NCBI GenBank assembly: GCA_916610825.1
Contig: OU744448.1
Location: forward strand, 14,569,936 to 14,633,935
Direction of reading: 5' to 3'
Length of the DNA stretch: 64,000 nucleotides
Source of the DNA: Haliclystus octoradiatus
Lineage: Eukaryota > Cnidaria > Staurozoa > Stauromedusae > Haliclystidae
Below, one piece after another: positions 24,201 to 36,800 of the stretch (its first letter is position 1; each line of letters starts with the position of its first letter). The notes under the pieces are model-generated. The model searched no databases. It was not told the DNA's origin and worked only from the letters and a program-made list of their open reading frames with translations. The position numbers and the translations under genes are program-made.

Positions 24201-25742
24201 TTAATATTCGATCGATTACCAATTTGACTGTCGATTAGCATCCCTAGATATAGTATATTGCTAGGCAAGTTCTGCTATCTCTAGTTCACTTTATAAAATT
24301 AGTTCAGTCAAGTGAATGACACATGAACATATTTTATTGAACAGGTGCAGCAGATCCATATCTTCAAGGAGGTGCATTCACACCAGGTTTACCCATTGAA
24401 CTTGGGACATTTCGCGAACAATTCCCAAGTCCTGAACGAGAGAGTGATTACGACAGTGAAAGCCATGATGGCAGGCCATCACGACGCAGGAGAGATAAAG
24501 ATGTCAGGCACCGTGAGACTAAAGACAGGTGAGCTTCAGTATTTCAGTGGTATATTATCCCTTATTCTGGTTTATTGTCATATTGATAGTACCGTTGTCA
24601 CAGCGCAGCCCAAAACATGTTATTACAAGCATATTGAATACCAATCATTATGAAATAGTTGGGCTGATGGTGATAGAATGTGGTTTTGATAATATTTGAT
24701 ATCCAATCTGTATATCAATGGGACATTCATCAGATCAAAGGATCATTGGCATGTCCAGTTGATACAGCTTAACAGAGGTGCATGGTAGAGGTGCAAAGTG
24801 TGCAGATAGATGATCACTCTTGGTTTTACCATAGCAACATCAAGCAGGTTGTGATATTTAAAGTTTGAATGATGTTAACACGCCCTGTACTTGCTTAAGG
24901 CAAACACTTATGGTTGCATGGCCAAATAAGCTGTATCAATGAGTTTGGAATGTTGATAAGTTGATTGTAGGTAATGTATAGTATGTCTGCCTTTATAATC
25001 CATTCGCAACATGATTGCAAATTACCTTTGTATTGATTATCACTAAATGTGACCGAAGCTTGCTACCATAGAAATTAGAAATGTGTAGGATTGAAATAAA
25101 ACCAGACCATCGTGCATGCCTCTATCTACTAATGACTTCCTCTTGGGTTCAACAGAGACCGAGAAACATCTCGAGATCGAGACCGCGATCGAGAACGTGA
25201 TAGAGACAGAGACAGAGATAGGCGGCATAGAGATAAAGACAGAGAGCGGGATAAAGAACGCTCAAGGACAAAAGAAAAGGTGAGATTCATCAATTACACA
25301 ATTGTATTTCCATACACTAAGTTACTAACACTGTAAACAGTTTATCTATATTACATGCATTTCTTCTACTCCAGTCACGGACACGGCGCTCAGAACATTC
25401 GAAAGAGAGAAAAGTAGACAGGTAATGGGTTAAATATGCACCTTACAATTGTGTTCTATGACTTGAAGTTGTTTGTGTCTGAAATGTTAGATGGTGACCG
25501 CTTTAGATAAGCCTATCCTTGTGATTAGGTGCCATTTGTAGAAAGTTTGAATGTTGCTAACATGATCATATCTTTTTTACAGTGGCAGTGGTAGTAGCAG
25601 CCGAAAAAAGCATTCTAGATCTAGCTCAAAAGCTGAGGAGGGCGGAGAAGATAGTGACCAACCAAAAAAGAAATCAAGAAAATCTAAATCTTCTGATGAC
25701 ACAAAATCTTCAAAAGACACTTCAGAAAGCAAAGCAGAGTAA
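12230..25742 (+). CDS. FIP1L1: FIP1 (FIP1L1), CPSF subunit for pre-mRNA polyadenylation, 16 exons, 589 aa
   Basis: Exons: 12230-12299, 16769-16820, 16948-17020, 17520-17749, 17829-17878, 19377-19505, 20207-20328, 20649-20706, 20801-20884, 20970-21056, 21150-21380, 23277-23345, 24345-24528, 25156-25279, 25375-25421, 25583-25742. They total 1770 nt in one open frame with GT-AG borders. An acidic tract (about 110-126) leads into DIQVTIGEI. The diagnostic Fip1 motif [18 protein letters not shown] (196-213), then [13 protein letters not shown], is nearly identical to human FIP1L1. A Pro/Met-rich middle (about 290-420), an Arg-Asp/Arg-Glu dipeptide region (about 480-521) and a Ser/Lys-rich tail follow, the human order at nearly human length (594 aa). 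FIP1 binds U-rich RNA and tethers poly(A) polymerase to CPSF in the nucleus. Exon 6 has a CAGCAG tandem acceptor that could add or drop one Ala. Confidence 0.96.
13690..14165 (-). mobile_element. tRNA-like head with long T-rich (TTTGAT) tail, probable SINE of a second family
   Basis: Read on the minus strand, 14165-14094 has a tRNA-like A box TGGTCTAGGGGTGG and B box GGTTCAACCCC. It is followed by nearly 400 bp of TTTGATTT-type degenerate repeat (AATCAAA on the plus strand). This layout fits a tRNA-derived SINE with an expanded simple tail. I see no other copy and no clear target duplication. It lies in FIP1 intron 1. Confidence 0.45.
15305..16115. mobile_element. hAT-like non-autonomous element, 811 bp
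   Basis: The ends are TAGGGATGAGACGAT and its exact complement. Flanks TCAACATT (15297-15304) and TCAACATA (16116-16123) match at 7 of 8 bases. Subterminal regions carry many ATCGG/CCGAT motifs at both ends. No transposase frame. It lies in FIP1 intron 1. Confidence 0.8.
17939..18110. mobile_element. Left part of a degenerate MITE that hosts the TTAA element
   Basis: It starts TA-CAGTGTTACCCATTT and contains repeated TTCGGATAA motifs. Possible right-end material (GCGGGTTACC) follows the TTAA element at 18894. The end match is imperfect, so this is tentative. Confidence 0.35.
18115..18889. mobile_element. Non-autonomous TTAA-type DNA transposon, 775 bp
   Basis: A 32-bp inverted repeat beginning AGGGAGAATACTGACCGGGG, with a single G/A difference between ends, is flanked on both sides by TTAA (18111-18114, 18890-18893). 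TTAA duplication is typical of piggyBac and Kolobok transposons. I see no transposase frame. It lies in a FIP1 intron. Confidence 0.82.
21417..22165. mobile_element. hAT-like non-autonomous element, 749 bp
   Basis: A perfect 8-bp duplication ATATACTA flanks it (21409-21416, 22166-22173). The left end TGAAGGTGTGCG and the right end CGCACATCTCTA are imperfect inverted repeats. ATCCGA/TCGGAT motifs are clustered near both ends. It starts 37 bp after the donor site of FIP1 exon 11. Confidence 0.75.
22177..22294. repeat. Near-perfect 39-bp inverted repeat with 40-bp loop
   Basis: Arms 22177-22215 and 22256-22294 are complementary with one mismatch, including TGAGTCAAAAAAGA and ACATACTGTTCT. The loop contains CGCCATACGGCG. 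It lies just beyond the hAT-like element in a FIP1 intron, so it would be transcribed and could form a long hairpin. It may be a short MITE. Confidence 0.75.
23612..24246. mobile_element. hAT-like non-autonomous element, 635 bp
   Basis: The ends are TAGGGATGC and GCATCCCTA, with perfect 8-bp flanking duplications GATATAGT (23604-23611, 24247-24254). The left subterminal 130 bp is a dense array of ATCGATTAATCGA-like motifs. It lies in a FIP1 intron. Confidence 0.85.
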
Positions 25743-26049
25743 ACTGCAAGCTTAGGACATACATAGTATTTTATTAACTTGTAACATCATGTGCTACATG
25801 AAGGCTCTTGTCATTGCAATGCTCTGTTGCAATTGTAAATCAAGCCGCAATCATTTCAAGACACACAACTGCGCTTGTATGACCTGTAATTCCTCTCCTA
25901 GATAATTTGGGACGGGGCTATTGTGACACAAATATGTAAGATATACTGATTTTGATCAAGAACAAAATGTGCATTGTAATATAATTCATATCTTCTTCTT
26001 GTGTATTTGATGTATACCTTAATTCCTCTGCGTAGCTTTGTAAACTTTT

Positions 26050-26690
26050 TGAAATGTTCATGAACTCAGTAGCAATTCATGCACAGTTCTTAATCACATC
26101 AAATTCCAGGGGGAATTACTTGAAAGTTCATGAACATGAAATGGTGCACGTTTTCATTTACAGTTCATGAACTTTTAAATAGTGCGTAAATTCAGGTCTC
26201 AGTAGCATTTGATGCACAATTCATAATCATGTTAGTTTCCAGGAGGAATTGTCCTGGAAAATTTATTTTAAAGTTCATAAACATGAAATGGTGCACATTT
26301 TCATGGACAGTTCATGAACTTTTAAATAGTGCGTAAACGCAGTAGCATTTGATGCACAGTTCATAATCACATGGTGCACTCTTTTAATGACAGTTCATGA
26401 ACTTTTAAATAGTTTGTAAGCTCTAGCATTCGATGCATAGTTCATCATTTCATGAAGTTCCAGGAGGAATCGTCCAGGAAAAATTACTTGGAAGTTCTTG
26501 AACATAAAATGGCCCATGCGTTCATTGACAGTTCATGAACTTTTAAATGGTTTGTAAATTCTAGCATTAAGCAGGAGGAATCGTCCAGGAAAAATTACTT
26601 GGAAATTCATGAACATGAAATAGCTCACGTTTCTATGAACAGTTCATGCACCAAGTCTTATGAAAAAGTTACCAAGAAGTGTGCATCATT
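26050..26690 (+). repeat. Degenerate ~140-bp tandem repeat with GTTCATGAAC palindromes
   Basis: At least four to five units begin CAGTTCATGAACTTTTAAAT (near 26161, 26308, 26391, 26530), preceded by a diverged unit at about 26050. Units include AGCATTCGATGCATAGTTCA and CCAGGAGGAATCGTCCAGG. One more unit lies alone at 28933-29060. The array starts about 300 bp after the FIP1 stop, before the first AATAAA, so it is probably in the FIP1 3' UTR. Confidence 0.8.
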
Positions 26691-26839
26691 TCATGTTTGT
26701 GACCTCTTAAATAGTCTCAAATAACATTCAAACATCAATCATTATACTATAACTGAAGAAGCTTTTATCGCATGTGTACAGAGGTTTACACACTAACATT
26801 TGGTGAAGTAGAACTTGTATTGCACTCCTTTAAACAGTG

Positions 26840-26885
26840 AAAAAGCATTGTATGCGGCTTCTGATTAGACGTACAATGCTTTTTC
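26840..26885 (+). other. 13-bp stem-loop in FIP1 3' flank
   Basis: AAAAAGCATTGTA and TACAATGCTTTTT form a perfect 13-bp stem with a roughly 19-nt loop. The position suggests it is in the FIP1 3' UTR. No function can be assigned. Confidence 0.5.
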
Positions 26886-27027
26886 TTTAGTGAAAATATG
26901 CCATATGGAGATTTACCAGTTCCTCTTGCTGCAAAATGCTAAGAAAACACACATTTCTCAAAGGGCGCCAAGATATGCATAGTTGTTAGTAGCATTGACT
27001 TGACAGCGTAATCAAAGGACAAGAGAA

Positions 27028-27033
27028 AATAAA
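27028..27033 (+). terminator. Poly(A) signal AATAAA, probable FIP1 3' end
   Basis: First AATAAA I found after the FIP1 stop at 25742. Use would give a ~1.3-kb 3' UTR containing the tandem repeat and the stem-loop. Confidence 0.5.
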
Positions 27034-27793
27034 ACTCCTTCAACTATTTTCTTTACTAAAATGCATGTTCAGTCTTCCATTATAAAATGATGGAATAATG
27101 ATTTTCACTTCACACACAGTTAATTTTCCTGTAAACTCAAGAATTCAGGATATAATTTCTACGGAAACTAAATGAATTAAATTGTGAATTAATAAAAATT
27201 TATACCGACAAAATACCAATGGCAAGTTTTCTTTTTTATGCAGTGCCCAAATTTCAAAATTTTTTATTGTTAATAGAAAGCAGGATTTATATCAAATGTG
27301 AAAGAGGGCAACTGCAGTAAGTCATTTTGAAAGGATTTTCAGCAAAACTTTGATATTTACCCCCTCGAGACAATAGGGTCACTGTAGAGGTCATCATATG
27401 AATTGTCAATTTCTTTTCAAATCAATTTAATAAAACTGTCTTTTCAATTCATAAAATCAAAGTAGGAAACGCCAATCAAAATACGTATCTAATATATATA
27501 TCTACCGGTATCTATCTATCTATCAATCTATCTAGAGTAATAATAATGTTATTGAATTATACAGAATTCAAAAATATCACCAGGTAATAGCGATTGATGC
27601 ACTGTAGTAAAGCGATGAATAATACTAAAAGTGACATTATATATATTTCTATTACATTCAAGTTTAACGTTACAAAATTATCAGAAAATAAAATCTGAAT
27701 TACAAAACATTGCTGATATGAAAATAAATTGGTATGTTCAAATAGATTGTATATATATATGTGCGGTGAATGATGATTGTGTTTGTGTACGCC

Positions 27794-27799
27794 TTTATT
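27794..27799 (-). terminator. Poly(A) signal for the F-box/LRR gene
   Basis: TTTATT on the plus strand (AATAAA on minus) lies 54 nt past the F-box gene stop, which fits a short 3' UTR converging on FIP1. Confidence 0.6.
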
Positions 27800-27852
27800 A
27801 TTATATATCTATACAACTATCTATATCTCGACTTTGTCAAAAAGTAATGTTA

Positions 27853-30800
27853 TTAAATTAGTGAGAGATTGTCAGTAGACCGCGATACGGCACACCCATA
27901 GTATCCAATTATCTCCAGGTTTTCCATTTCATCTAACAGTTCAAGTAATAGATCATCAGTTACACTGTTACATTGTGTTAAATCGAGAAATGTTAGCAAA
28001 GGTGTAGATGTAGGGATGTTTTTAAACGGAATTCCTGTCAGGCGATACAATCCACAAACAATGAACATTTGAATAGAATGGCAGGAGCTGATCACTGCTT
28101 CAATGCCATCATCTGTTATGACCCAACACCATGATATATCAAGTTTAACCAGCAACGGACAACTACAATATCAACACAGATGAGAGACATGGGTTTATCA
28201 GAATAATGTCAATTAGAACAATTAGAGTAATATAGTTCATTGCAACATGATGGTTCATAAAGCCAAAATATGAATTAAAGAGGAAATGTGAGCGTCAGTC
28301 CTGTGAAAAAAGGTGAAATCCTCTGAATTTTTTATGAAGGTGTTCAAAAATGTAAATAATTCCATAGAAAACTCAGGTAAATATATTGACAGAGGACGTG
28401 TGGATCCGGTCGGATCCTCACTTCTTATCTTGTTTGGATCTAGATCCCTTTAATATTGCATTAGATCTTAAACAGGATCCAAAATCGATGTGCAGCCCTA
28501 AATTTCTTGATACAGTGAAATTATAGACTGAGCATCACAGAACTAAAATGGCAGGTTCATCCGAGTAACTTGAAATTCACATAAAAAGTATTTATAAAAA
28601 TACACTAAAGACTCAGTTCTTGTTTTAGTGAGAATTCAGTTTAAAGCTAGGGCCAAACGGACAAACATTTCCATAGAACATCCACCGAACATTAATATTT
28701 GTTGCCTCTGCTTTTCGTTTGGCAGGTTTACTGGACAGACCATTCTGTTCGGTCCAATGTTTGTCAGACAAATTTGTTTTAGACCAAGAGTCAAAAACAT
28801 TTTGATGCTCTGTGGAAGCAGTGGAATGTTGAAGACCCTGTGCCTCAGGCTATTCTTGTCTCTGCTCTGTGATTGGTTGTTGCCTAGTAGCGGATTGAAT
28901 CTCGTGATGTCAGACATTTAACATATTAACCACAGTTCATGAACTTTTAAATAGTTTGTAAACTCTAGCATTCGATGCATAGTTCATAATTTCATTAAGT
29001 TCCAGGAGGAATCGTCCAGGAAAAATTACTTGAAAGTTCATTAAATTTGCATAGTCCATGAAACGAAACAAATGTTTGCGGAATTTATTGCAAATGTTCT
29101 ATTGTTTCGCACCCTGTCGATGCTGGGTGGAATGTTCCCTTTTCATGGTCAAAGCTTTCTTGGCATTATGAGGAAATGCAGTATGTAAGCTTCATGGTCT
29201 TTGATTATTTTGTTTCCCCATGAATTTGAAAATTCATTGAAGCGCAAAACATCATGACGGAAAACATAACACATATGTATCAGAGGGCTCTGATTCTGAT
29301 TGTAAACTGTTATGTAAATTAATTGTTGGTGAGGACAATAAAATTTGAATAAAATAAGACACAGGAAAGTGTTAATGGTGTCTTGTTGAACACTTTTATG
29401 TGAATTTCAAGAGGTAAACCTAACATTTTAGATTGGTGGTATTCAGTCTATTATTTGGCCTACAGTTAGTTAACTCTACAATTACACCAGGGGGCCTAAT
29501 TCATTTTCGATCCATTTCAAATCTTATTAAGCCTCAGCTTTAGTTGAGACTATATTAGCCAAAACTAATTCCTAAGTGGTCACAAAAAGGAGAAAGTCAA
29601 TATCTAGGGTAAAACATATTAGATTTAGAACAATAATATTGGTGTGCATCAGTACTATTAGGTTCATTTTACTTTATTATTATTATTCTCCCAATATCGA
29701 TAGAAATAAAAAAATTATATTTGCGGCAAAGTTGACACTGAAAATCGGAAAGTATTTCGAATCCACCCAACATGTCAACAACTGACGTGAGCATTATTAA
29801 GATATTACCATACAATATATATATATATGGCTTACCAGTTGGTGCTCATCCATCTTATACTGGCTTTTATTTTAATTATTATCATTATTGTTGTCTTCAG
29901 TAGTACAGTAGTATTGTCAATGCCTTGTATATTGTTTCAATGTGACTTATGTGGTGAAAGTTTTATTGGCTTCACTTGCAGCCCCTCCACCAACGTATTG
30001 GCAGACATAGCGGTATCTCCCGTTCGATCACACATTCACCATTATTGTGATGTTATTGTCTGCGATTGCAGTAATAACTTTTGAGTAATCAAATAATGCA
30101 AAAATGGTTTTAATTGCCTTATTCATGAATTTCTTGCAATTCAGCGGATCATGACTACATTCTATGCTCAATTAGACTCCACAGCTCTTTGTCTAATGAC
30201 TGGCACTCATTACTAGAAGCAATTACAAAAAGATTACAATAGGTAAATATAACTGGCTTAAGTACATACTTGATAGCAATATTGTAGAGACAGCTATCCA
30301 CCAATTCAGAGCACTCAGCAAGCCCAAGACAAGTAATCTGGTGACAACTTTGAGGAGGTACGGGGCTCAAACACATTTGTCCTGTGAAGTACAGTAGTTG
30401 CTTCTGGCTAAAGTGGACACCTTTTCTCAGGATTAATTTCTTCAGCTTTTTCATTTGGAGAATAGATGACAGTGAGACATCTGTAAGATTGTCACAAAAC
30501 GACATACTAAAGACCCTGAAAATATAACAAAATATACATTATTGCACTACCATACATTCATGTTTAATTGTATACTCAGTTACTCATATTACTGGATAGA
30601 TAGTTATATAGAGAATCTAGAACATAAATCTATAGACGCTAAATAGAATGAAATAGTATTTGTATTATTATGCATGTAAACCAGTAACTGATAATTCAGC
30701 ATAAAATGTGAATATGAAGTGAATTGGAAATGAGTATTAGATAGAAAAGCTTTACAAAGAAGATGTGATATTCCAATAAACATTGAAAAGGACGAACTCA

Positions 30801-33800
30801 GCTACGGCAAGATTTGTCGCATTGTCAAAACTTCAATTAATCATAAAGGCAGCACTTAAAATATTTAACTAGTACTTGTTGAAATAAAAAAAGATGAACC
30901 ACATTTGTGCCAAAGACACACCTTGAAGTATATTAATCTAGTTGCATGCTGAAGTTTGCAAAGTTGATGGCAGTCGCAAAGTTTGATACAATGAGGAGGA
31001 GGATACAATTATTTTTGATTATTAATTCGCTTTTAATGGCTTTACGAAGTCAGTCTGTGTATCTTTCATAGTACGGTTATGTAATTCATTCAACCAATGG
31101 TTCCTTAAAGTTTAGAACATGAATAATGCCATAACAATTATATAATTATCTGAAACATCAGACATGAGTAATGAGACTCTGGTAGGGGTATCGGGGAGCA
31201 GGGGAGATTATTTCCAACCAAACGGGAGTTGGGAGAAAATTTAAATAATTACATCGTGTTTTTTCTGCAAATAGTGCATTTTGAACGATCGGGTCATGAA
31301 TCATGATGTTTTCAAAATAAATTTCAATTATATTAAATATTCTCTAATTCCAATAAGATCACCGTTAAACCGATAATCTTATTCCATTAATCTCTAATGC
31401 TAACGATGGTAGCTTGTATTTGTGCAATTCAAAGTCCCAAAATGTACAAGACAAGGTCAGGACTGGCAAGGCATAAAAAAATATAACACATGGTTAAAAA
31501 AAGTGTGTGTGAATGTGTAGATCATCACAATACCTTGAGTGGCCTTATTATGAAATGTCAAGTAAAATTATCTAATGATGAATGCTACTCTGAGGAAATC
31601 AGGACAACCATCCAAGATTTCAAACATCCAAACATTACTGAAAATTAAGAACATCAACGGGCTGTTTGCCAATATTTGACTGTAAATAGTGCTGATGAAT
31701 TTTATGAAGAATTTTATTCTGATGTTGTATTTAATGCAACAAAATATTTTCCGTTGTTAGATGAACCTTCGTGCACTTTGCTTGCAATAGCTTTAGGAGA
31801 CATAATACTGTCCTATCAAAAAAAAGCCAGATGCAGTCAATTCTGGTACAGTTGGGGTCAGTTGCTTATAATTGTATCAATGATAAAGAGCATGATGGAT
31901 TGCAATATTTAGCTGGATATGTCCTCAGATCAGTATATAGAAACATATTAACAAAACATAAACAATGTAGTGATACCACTCCTATTTTGATAATTTTAAA
32001 AGCTGCAAGGAGTGACAATGTAGAGGGGCAACATCTACTGGAGTGCCTATCTACAGGATGATTATGGGGAGTCAATGAGGATTGTTTTATTTTATTTAAG
32101 CATGCTGAAATAGAATTTTCGCATTGCGATTAATGGCAACCATATTACAGAAATTAACTCAGAAAAAATAATTGAAAAATTATTAACAAATAATGAAGTA
32201 CATTCTGCCTGTGATGAACTTGTAAAACGTTGTGATTGTAATATACAAAAAGAAACATAACTTAATTTATTGGACATGCTTGATTAAATATATAAACTGT
32301 TTCATTGGCAAAAAATTGTATTGATTAAATATGCCTATTGAGCAAATCCTCCTATCGTTTTGCTAATGGGGTGTTGTCCACGACAGACCAAGAAACCTTC
32401 CTCTTCTGAATATGACCACTTTAAAAACGTGTCTGAACATTTCGTGGGGAAATGTTGAATGCATTCATTTTGATCACATGATTGCGTGATAGAAAAGGTC
32501 AAGTGAGAACAATAGGCTTCCAGACTAGTCCTTTTCTATTGACTATGGCAATACGAAGGATACAAAGTATTCTGTTCTTACGAAGAAAATCATGTTGACA
32601 TGCTCTATCACAATGATGTTAAAGTGAACAATCTTAACCAACATGATACAAAATAATATACATATCAGAGGCAGAATCTTTTGGGAAAATTTCAGGGAGC
32701 ATCACGATTTTGATTTGGGAGAAAGGGAGATGGACTAAATTTCTCTGGGAGATGGGGATATCATACCCCCCCCCCCCATCAGAGCCTCAGTAATGCTTCT
32801 TCTTCAGTGCTAAAGCAAAAACTATTGGAAAAGATTACACTGAACAAAATAAGAACAGCTGCCCCTGAAGTGACTGAAGTGGAACCAGAACTGGTGTTGA
32901 TTAGAAAGGCTATTGATGAAATATAGAATACTAATATTGTCCTATCACTGACGTTATTCTTAAGAAAAGATGGGAAGCCGTATTTTGAAAGATAAACAGA
33001 TTGACTTTGTAAAACCATTAGAACCAAATTGGAAAATAAAAACAAATAGAGACAACCTAATAATATAGTCTACTGTTCCAACGTAGTAATTAATTAATGC
33101 TGAAATAAGTTGAAATAGACAATGACAATATCTCAGTGATAATGGAAACCAGATTGATGTTGGTATTCAATGCTTAATTATATGTTTTGAAATTTTGCAA
33201 GTGGCAATAAATCAAACAGAACCGGGTTTCATGATTTCATCTAAACCGTGCGAATAAATGCTTTACTTTTCACAAGAAACTAAGTTTGTTTGTTTGATAA
33301 TCCAGCCCCCGGAAATTTGTTCGCATCAAAACGGGATGATCTTAAAATAGTTTTGAAGGCCAATTCTAAGTGATTCTGCCGTGTCAGAAGTGATCAAAAT
33401 GTTTGGAAATGATCGATATTGGGTCAACAAAGATAGACTTTTGAGGATGTTATTGATGTCTGACAAAGATGCTGCTTTTAAATTTGTATTATTCAATACT
33501 TGAGGATGTTAAATACATTTTATTTGGTTGATTTTCACAAAGGTAAGATAATGTTTTGGCCTGTTTAAAACTCTTTTAAACACAAATCTGATTTAGACTA
33601 TCTTGGTTCTATTATAATATCTTGGTGGTACTTGGTTGGGGCAGGATAGGGTTCTCAATAATAACGGTGCAAACTATGCACAGGACTCCCCACCAACCAA
33701 GCACCTAAGCCAAACAATTCATCTCCTGGTGATGAGTTTAATCCGTTTTAAATAGTATAGAAATACAAGGACAAATCCAAAGAGCACTCAAGTACACAGG

Positions 33801-36800
33801 TAGTAATTGAACAAACAGTAAAAAATCAAAACAGGGGAAATCGCTAGATAGAGAGATTGGAAGAGCGAGATGAGAATTGAAGGAGGGTCAAAACTGATAA
33901 AATCAAATTGTCCAAGAATAAATCACACCGTTAGTGTGGAATCAGATGGCTAGAAGACGGTCTCGTAGAGTTGAATAGATCAGGTATGTGAGCAAGAGAT
34001 GCAGTAAAACTACACAAAGTCAAAATAACAATTGACACTCCACGTGGATCCACGTCTGAGATAGTAGCTAACAGCACTGACAAGCAACAAATCGTGTATA
34101 GACCTCTAGCTCTGCTCTGTCAGCACCACTGTACAATAAGCCAATGTACAAATGATCACACAATCATTATATATTAAGCACTGATTTATGTTAACATATT
34201 GCAGCAGCAGACATTAAAGAGATGAGAGAGAATTGGAGAAAACCTGAACGTAATGGTGCAGGAGAAAAAGTTCACATTCAGCATAGCAAAAACAAACTAC
34301 ATTACAATAAAATCAGGAAAGACAAAAGACGAAGCAAGCATCCAATTAGTAATTGGCACCTTCCAGATGATTCTGAGGTAGCTTTTTCCTAATTTCAAAC
34401 TCAATTTTAAAAATGCATTGATATTGCTTGTCCCGTAATTCAAACAAAATTAAACAAAATCAAACTCAATCAATTTTATGTGAAAAGCATTTCTATGCAT
34501 CAATTTATGTATAATCATTATATTCTGGTGGGCCTCTTTGTCAAACTCATGATGGATCAGATGTTGACAGTGACAGTAACGATGAAGAATCATCTGGGAG
34601 ACTATGGAAGAAATCTATTTAAAAGATTTGGTAGACATCATCGTAGGAGACGAAGATGCAAAAGAATGCTTATCTTCACTAACAACAAAGCGCAGAAAAA
34701 TGTGTCCGTTTGTAAGAGAGTTTTAAGTAAGCTTGCAGAGAGACACGCAAAATAGAAACTACCAGAATTTCATGACTCTGTCAATCAAACAAGGAATGAA
34801 TTTAAAAAAGTTAATTTCCATATGTAAAGAGATTGCTCTTACGATCAAAACAAAGTCAGGGATAACAAAAATCAAGGTAGATCGAAAATATGGCAAGTAG
34901 TTTGATCTATTGTTTCCCTCAGTTCAATCACGAGATTCTGCACAACCAGAACAAGTCTTCGCCTTTAAACAATTTTCATGATCCTACACTCCTTAAATTG
35001 TACAATATTACGGATTTGCAGCATTATTTAGAAGGCTGGCCCTAAATCGTTAATAGCCTGTCTTTTTGAGTTTGAATTATTTGTTATATCTAGTCATTTT
35101 CTTCCTCTTACTATCCGTGTCATCTCACTTCACAAGGTCTCAAACACAGAGAGCCATTGATTCTTTGGAACGTTGTATTGACTGACATGGGTTAGAAAAA
35201 TATCCAGCATTGAATCGTTTTCTGCTTCAAATTTGGGAGCTAGAAGCAGAGTTAATTGAAATACATGGAACTCAAATGAAGGGTGATCTGAGGATGGAGA
35301 TTTGGAAAAATGCCAGCCTCAGATTTACATTGAGTCTTTCTTTATGGAAGAACTACATTACACACCTTTAAAAGACTCAAGTGAACAAGTCATCGGTTAT
35401 TTGTGTATCTGACATGTGCAAAGTAAGTTTGAGGGACAATGTTGATAGAAAATGGAATTCGCCCTGATCCCTTTGACCTAAATTCCTCAACAACATCATG
35501 TTTGGCAAAGTCAATGTCATCAAAAGGGGATAGCCATCGGGTTGAAAATGACCCCAAAACGACTAGGTAAGAGAACATATTTCTAATTGTTACAAACTCT
35601 ATCTAGACATGAATCAGAGACATCAACAACACAGTGAGATAGAGTTAACGCAATCAATTAATACAACTATACTCGTTCAACTACAAACACGGATTAATAA
35701 TAAACATGTGGCTTAATCTAATTTGCATAATTCATGCACTAATTATTTTGCATTCATAATGTAAACAATAATTATTCCAATAATAATTTATAAATGAATT
35801 ATGAAATGCATAGAATGATTGCATATATTATTGAGAAAATTATAACGAGCGCATAGAACCCGGACCTGATTGGGATCATACTAATTGTCAAACTTCTGAC
35901 ACAACAATGGTCTGGCTGAATAAAATAGACCAGTACATAAACGTCTTGAAGATGCCGTTGAATACAAACGTTCCATCTATCCAAAAACAAAATGTCGGAA
36001 AAAACCAGGACATAAGTGCCGTAAGTGCCACGCAACTGCACAAGCAGCTACACAAGGATCATTGGATGGTGGCTCCAGGTACCACCTGGAGCTACTTGAA
36101 GACACAAGAGCTTTTGTTTGCTTTGGATGCAAAGGATTTTTACGAGAGAGAGCAAGTGCTCCGCTTCCTGCACCACCTTACAACGTCACAATTGTGTCGT
36201 TAGAGTTACAGGTACGAAGAGAAAGAGTGAAAAGGATCAGCTCAGGTCGCCTGTTTGTTCCTCTGAAAAATGAACGTGTATTCTACCACCAAGAATCAAA
36301 ATGTGTAAAAATGGATATAAACAACTTTAGTGTACCAAGTCATGTAAGACTTCACTTGACCAGCATTCACAGGAGGAAGCTTTTGCATAAATTTGGAACT
36401 GCTATGTTGTTTCTGAATTCAATTGGTAGAAAGCATAAACATACGCAGTTCAAAGTAAAAAGTATGTATTGTTATGCTTGTTTGATGCAAGATTTATTCT
36501 GTATGGGCGCTCAATCCTCATCGTATCACGTATTTCCAATATTATCTGAAAGTCAAACTGTTCCATGATTGGTTGCTTTCTCTATTTGAGACTATACTGT
36601 TACAGTATAAAGATTGTTGGATTTTCTGAATGGAACAGGCTAACAGTTTAAATAAGATCCTAAGGATTTGATCGACGATATCCTGCATGTGACAATAATC
36701 GAGAAAAAATTCTTAAAAAACCATAGCACCGAAACTGCTCTTTTAACGCTGACATAGAAAACATGCTCAACAACAAGTCTTAAATTGTTATTATTTTGTT

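Noticed and set aside
27490..27535. (TATC)n run as a functional site
   Set aside because: Ordinary short imperfect microsatellite.
28636..28921. Overlapping ~95-aa frames on both strands
   Set aside because: No domain, no splice context and mirror-image frames; weak inverted ends (GGGCCAAAC and GGGTGCGAAAC) hint at a decayed DNA element, too poor to call.
29827..30084. Hydrophobic N-terminal frame resembling a signal peptide (85 aa)
   Set aside because: Low-complexity Ile/Val run beside a TA-rich microsatellite inside an F-box gene intron; no downstream conserved sequence.
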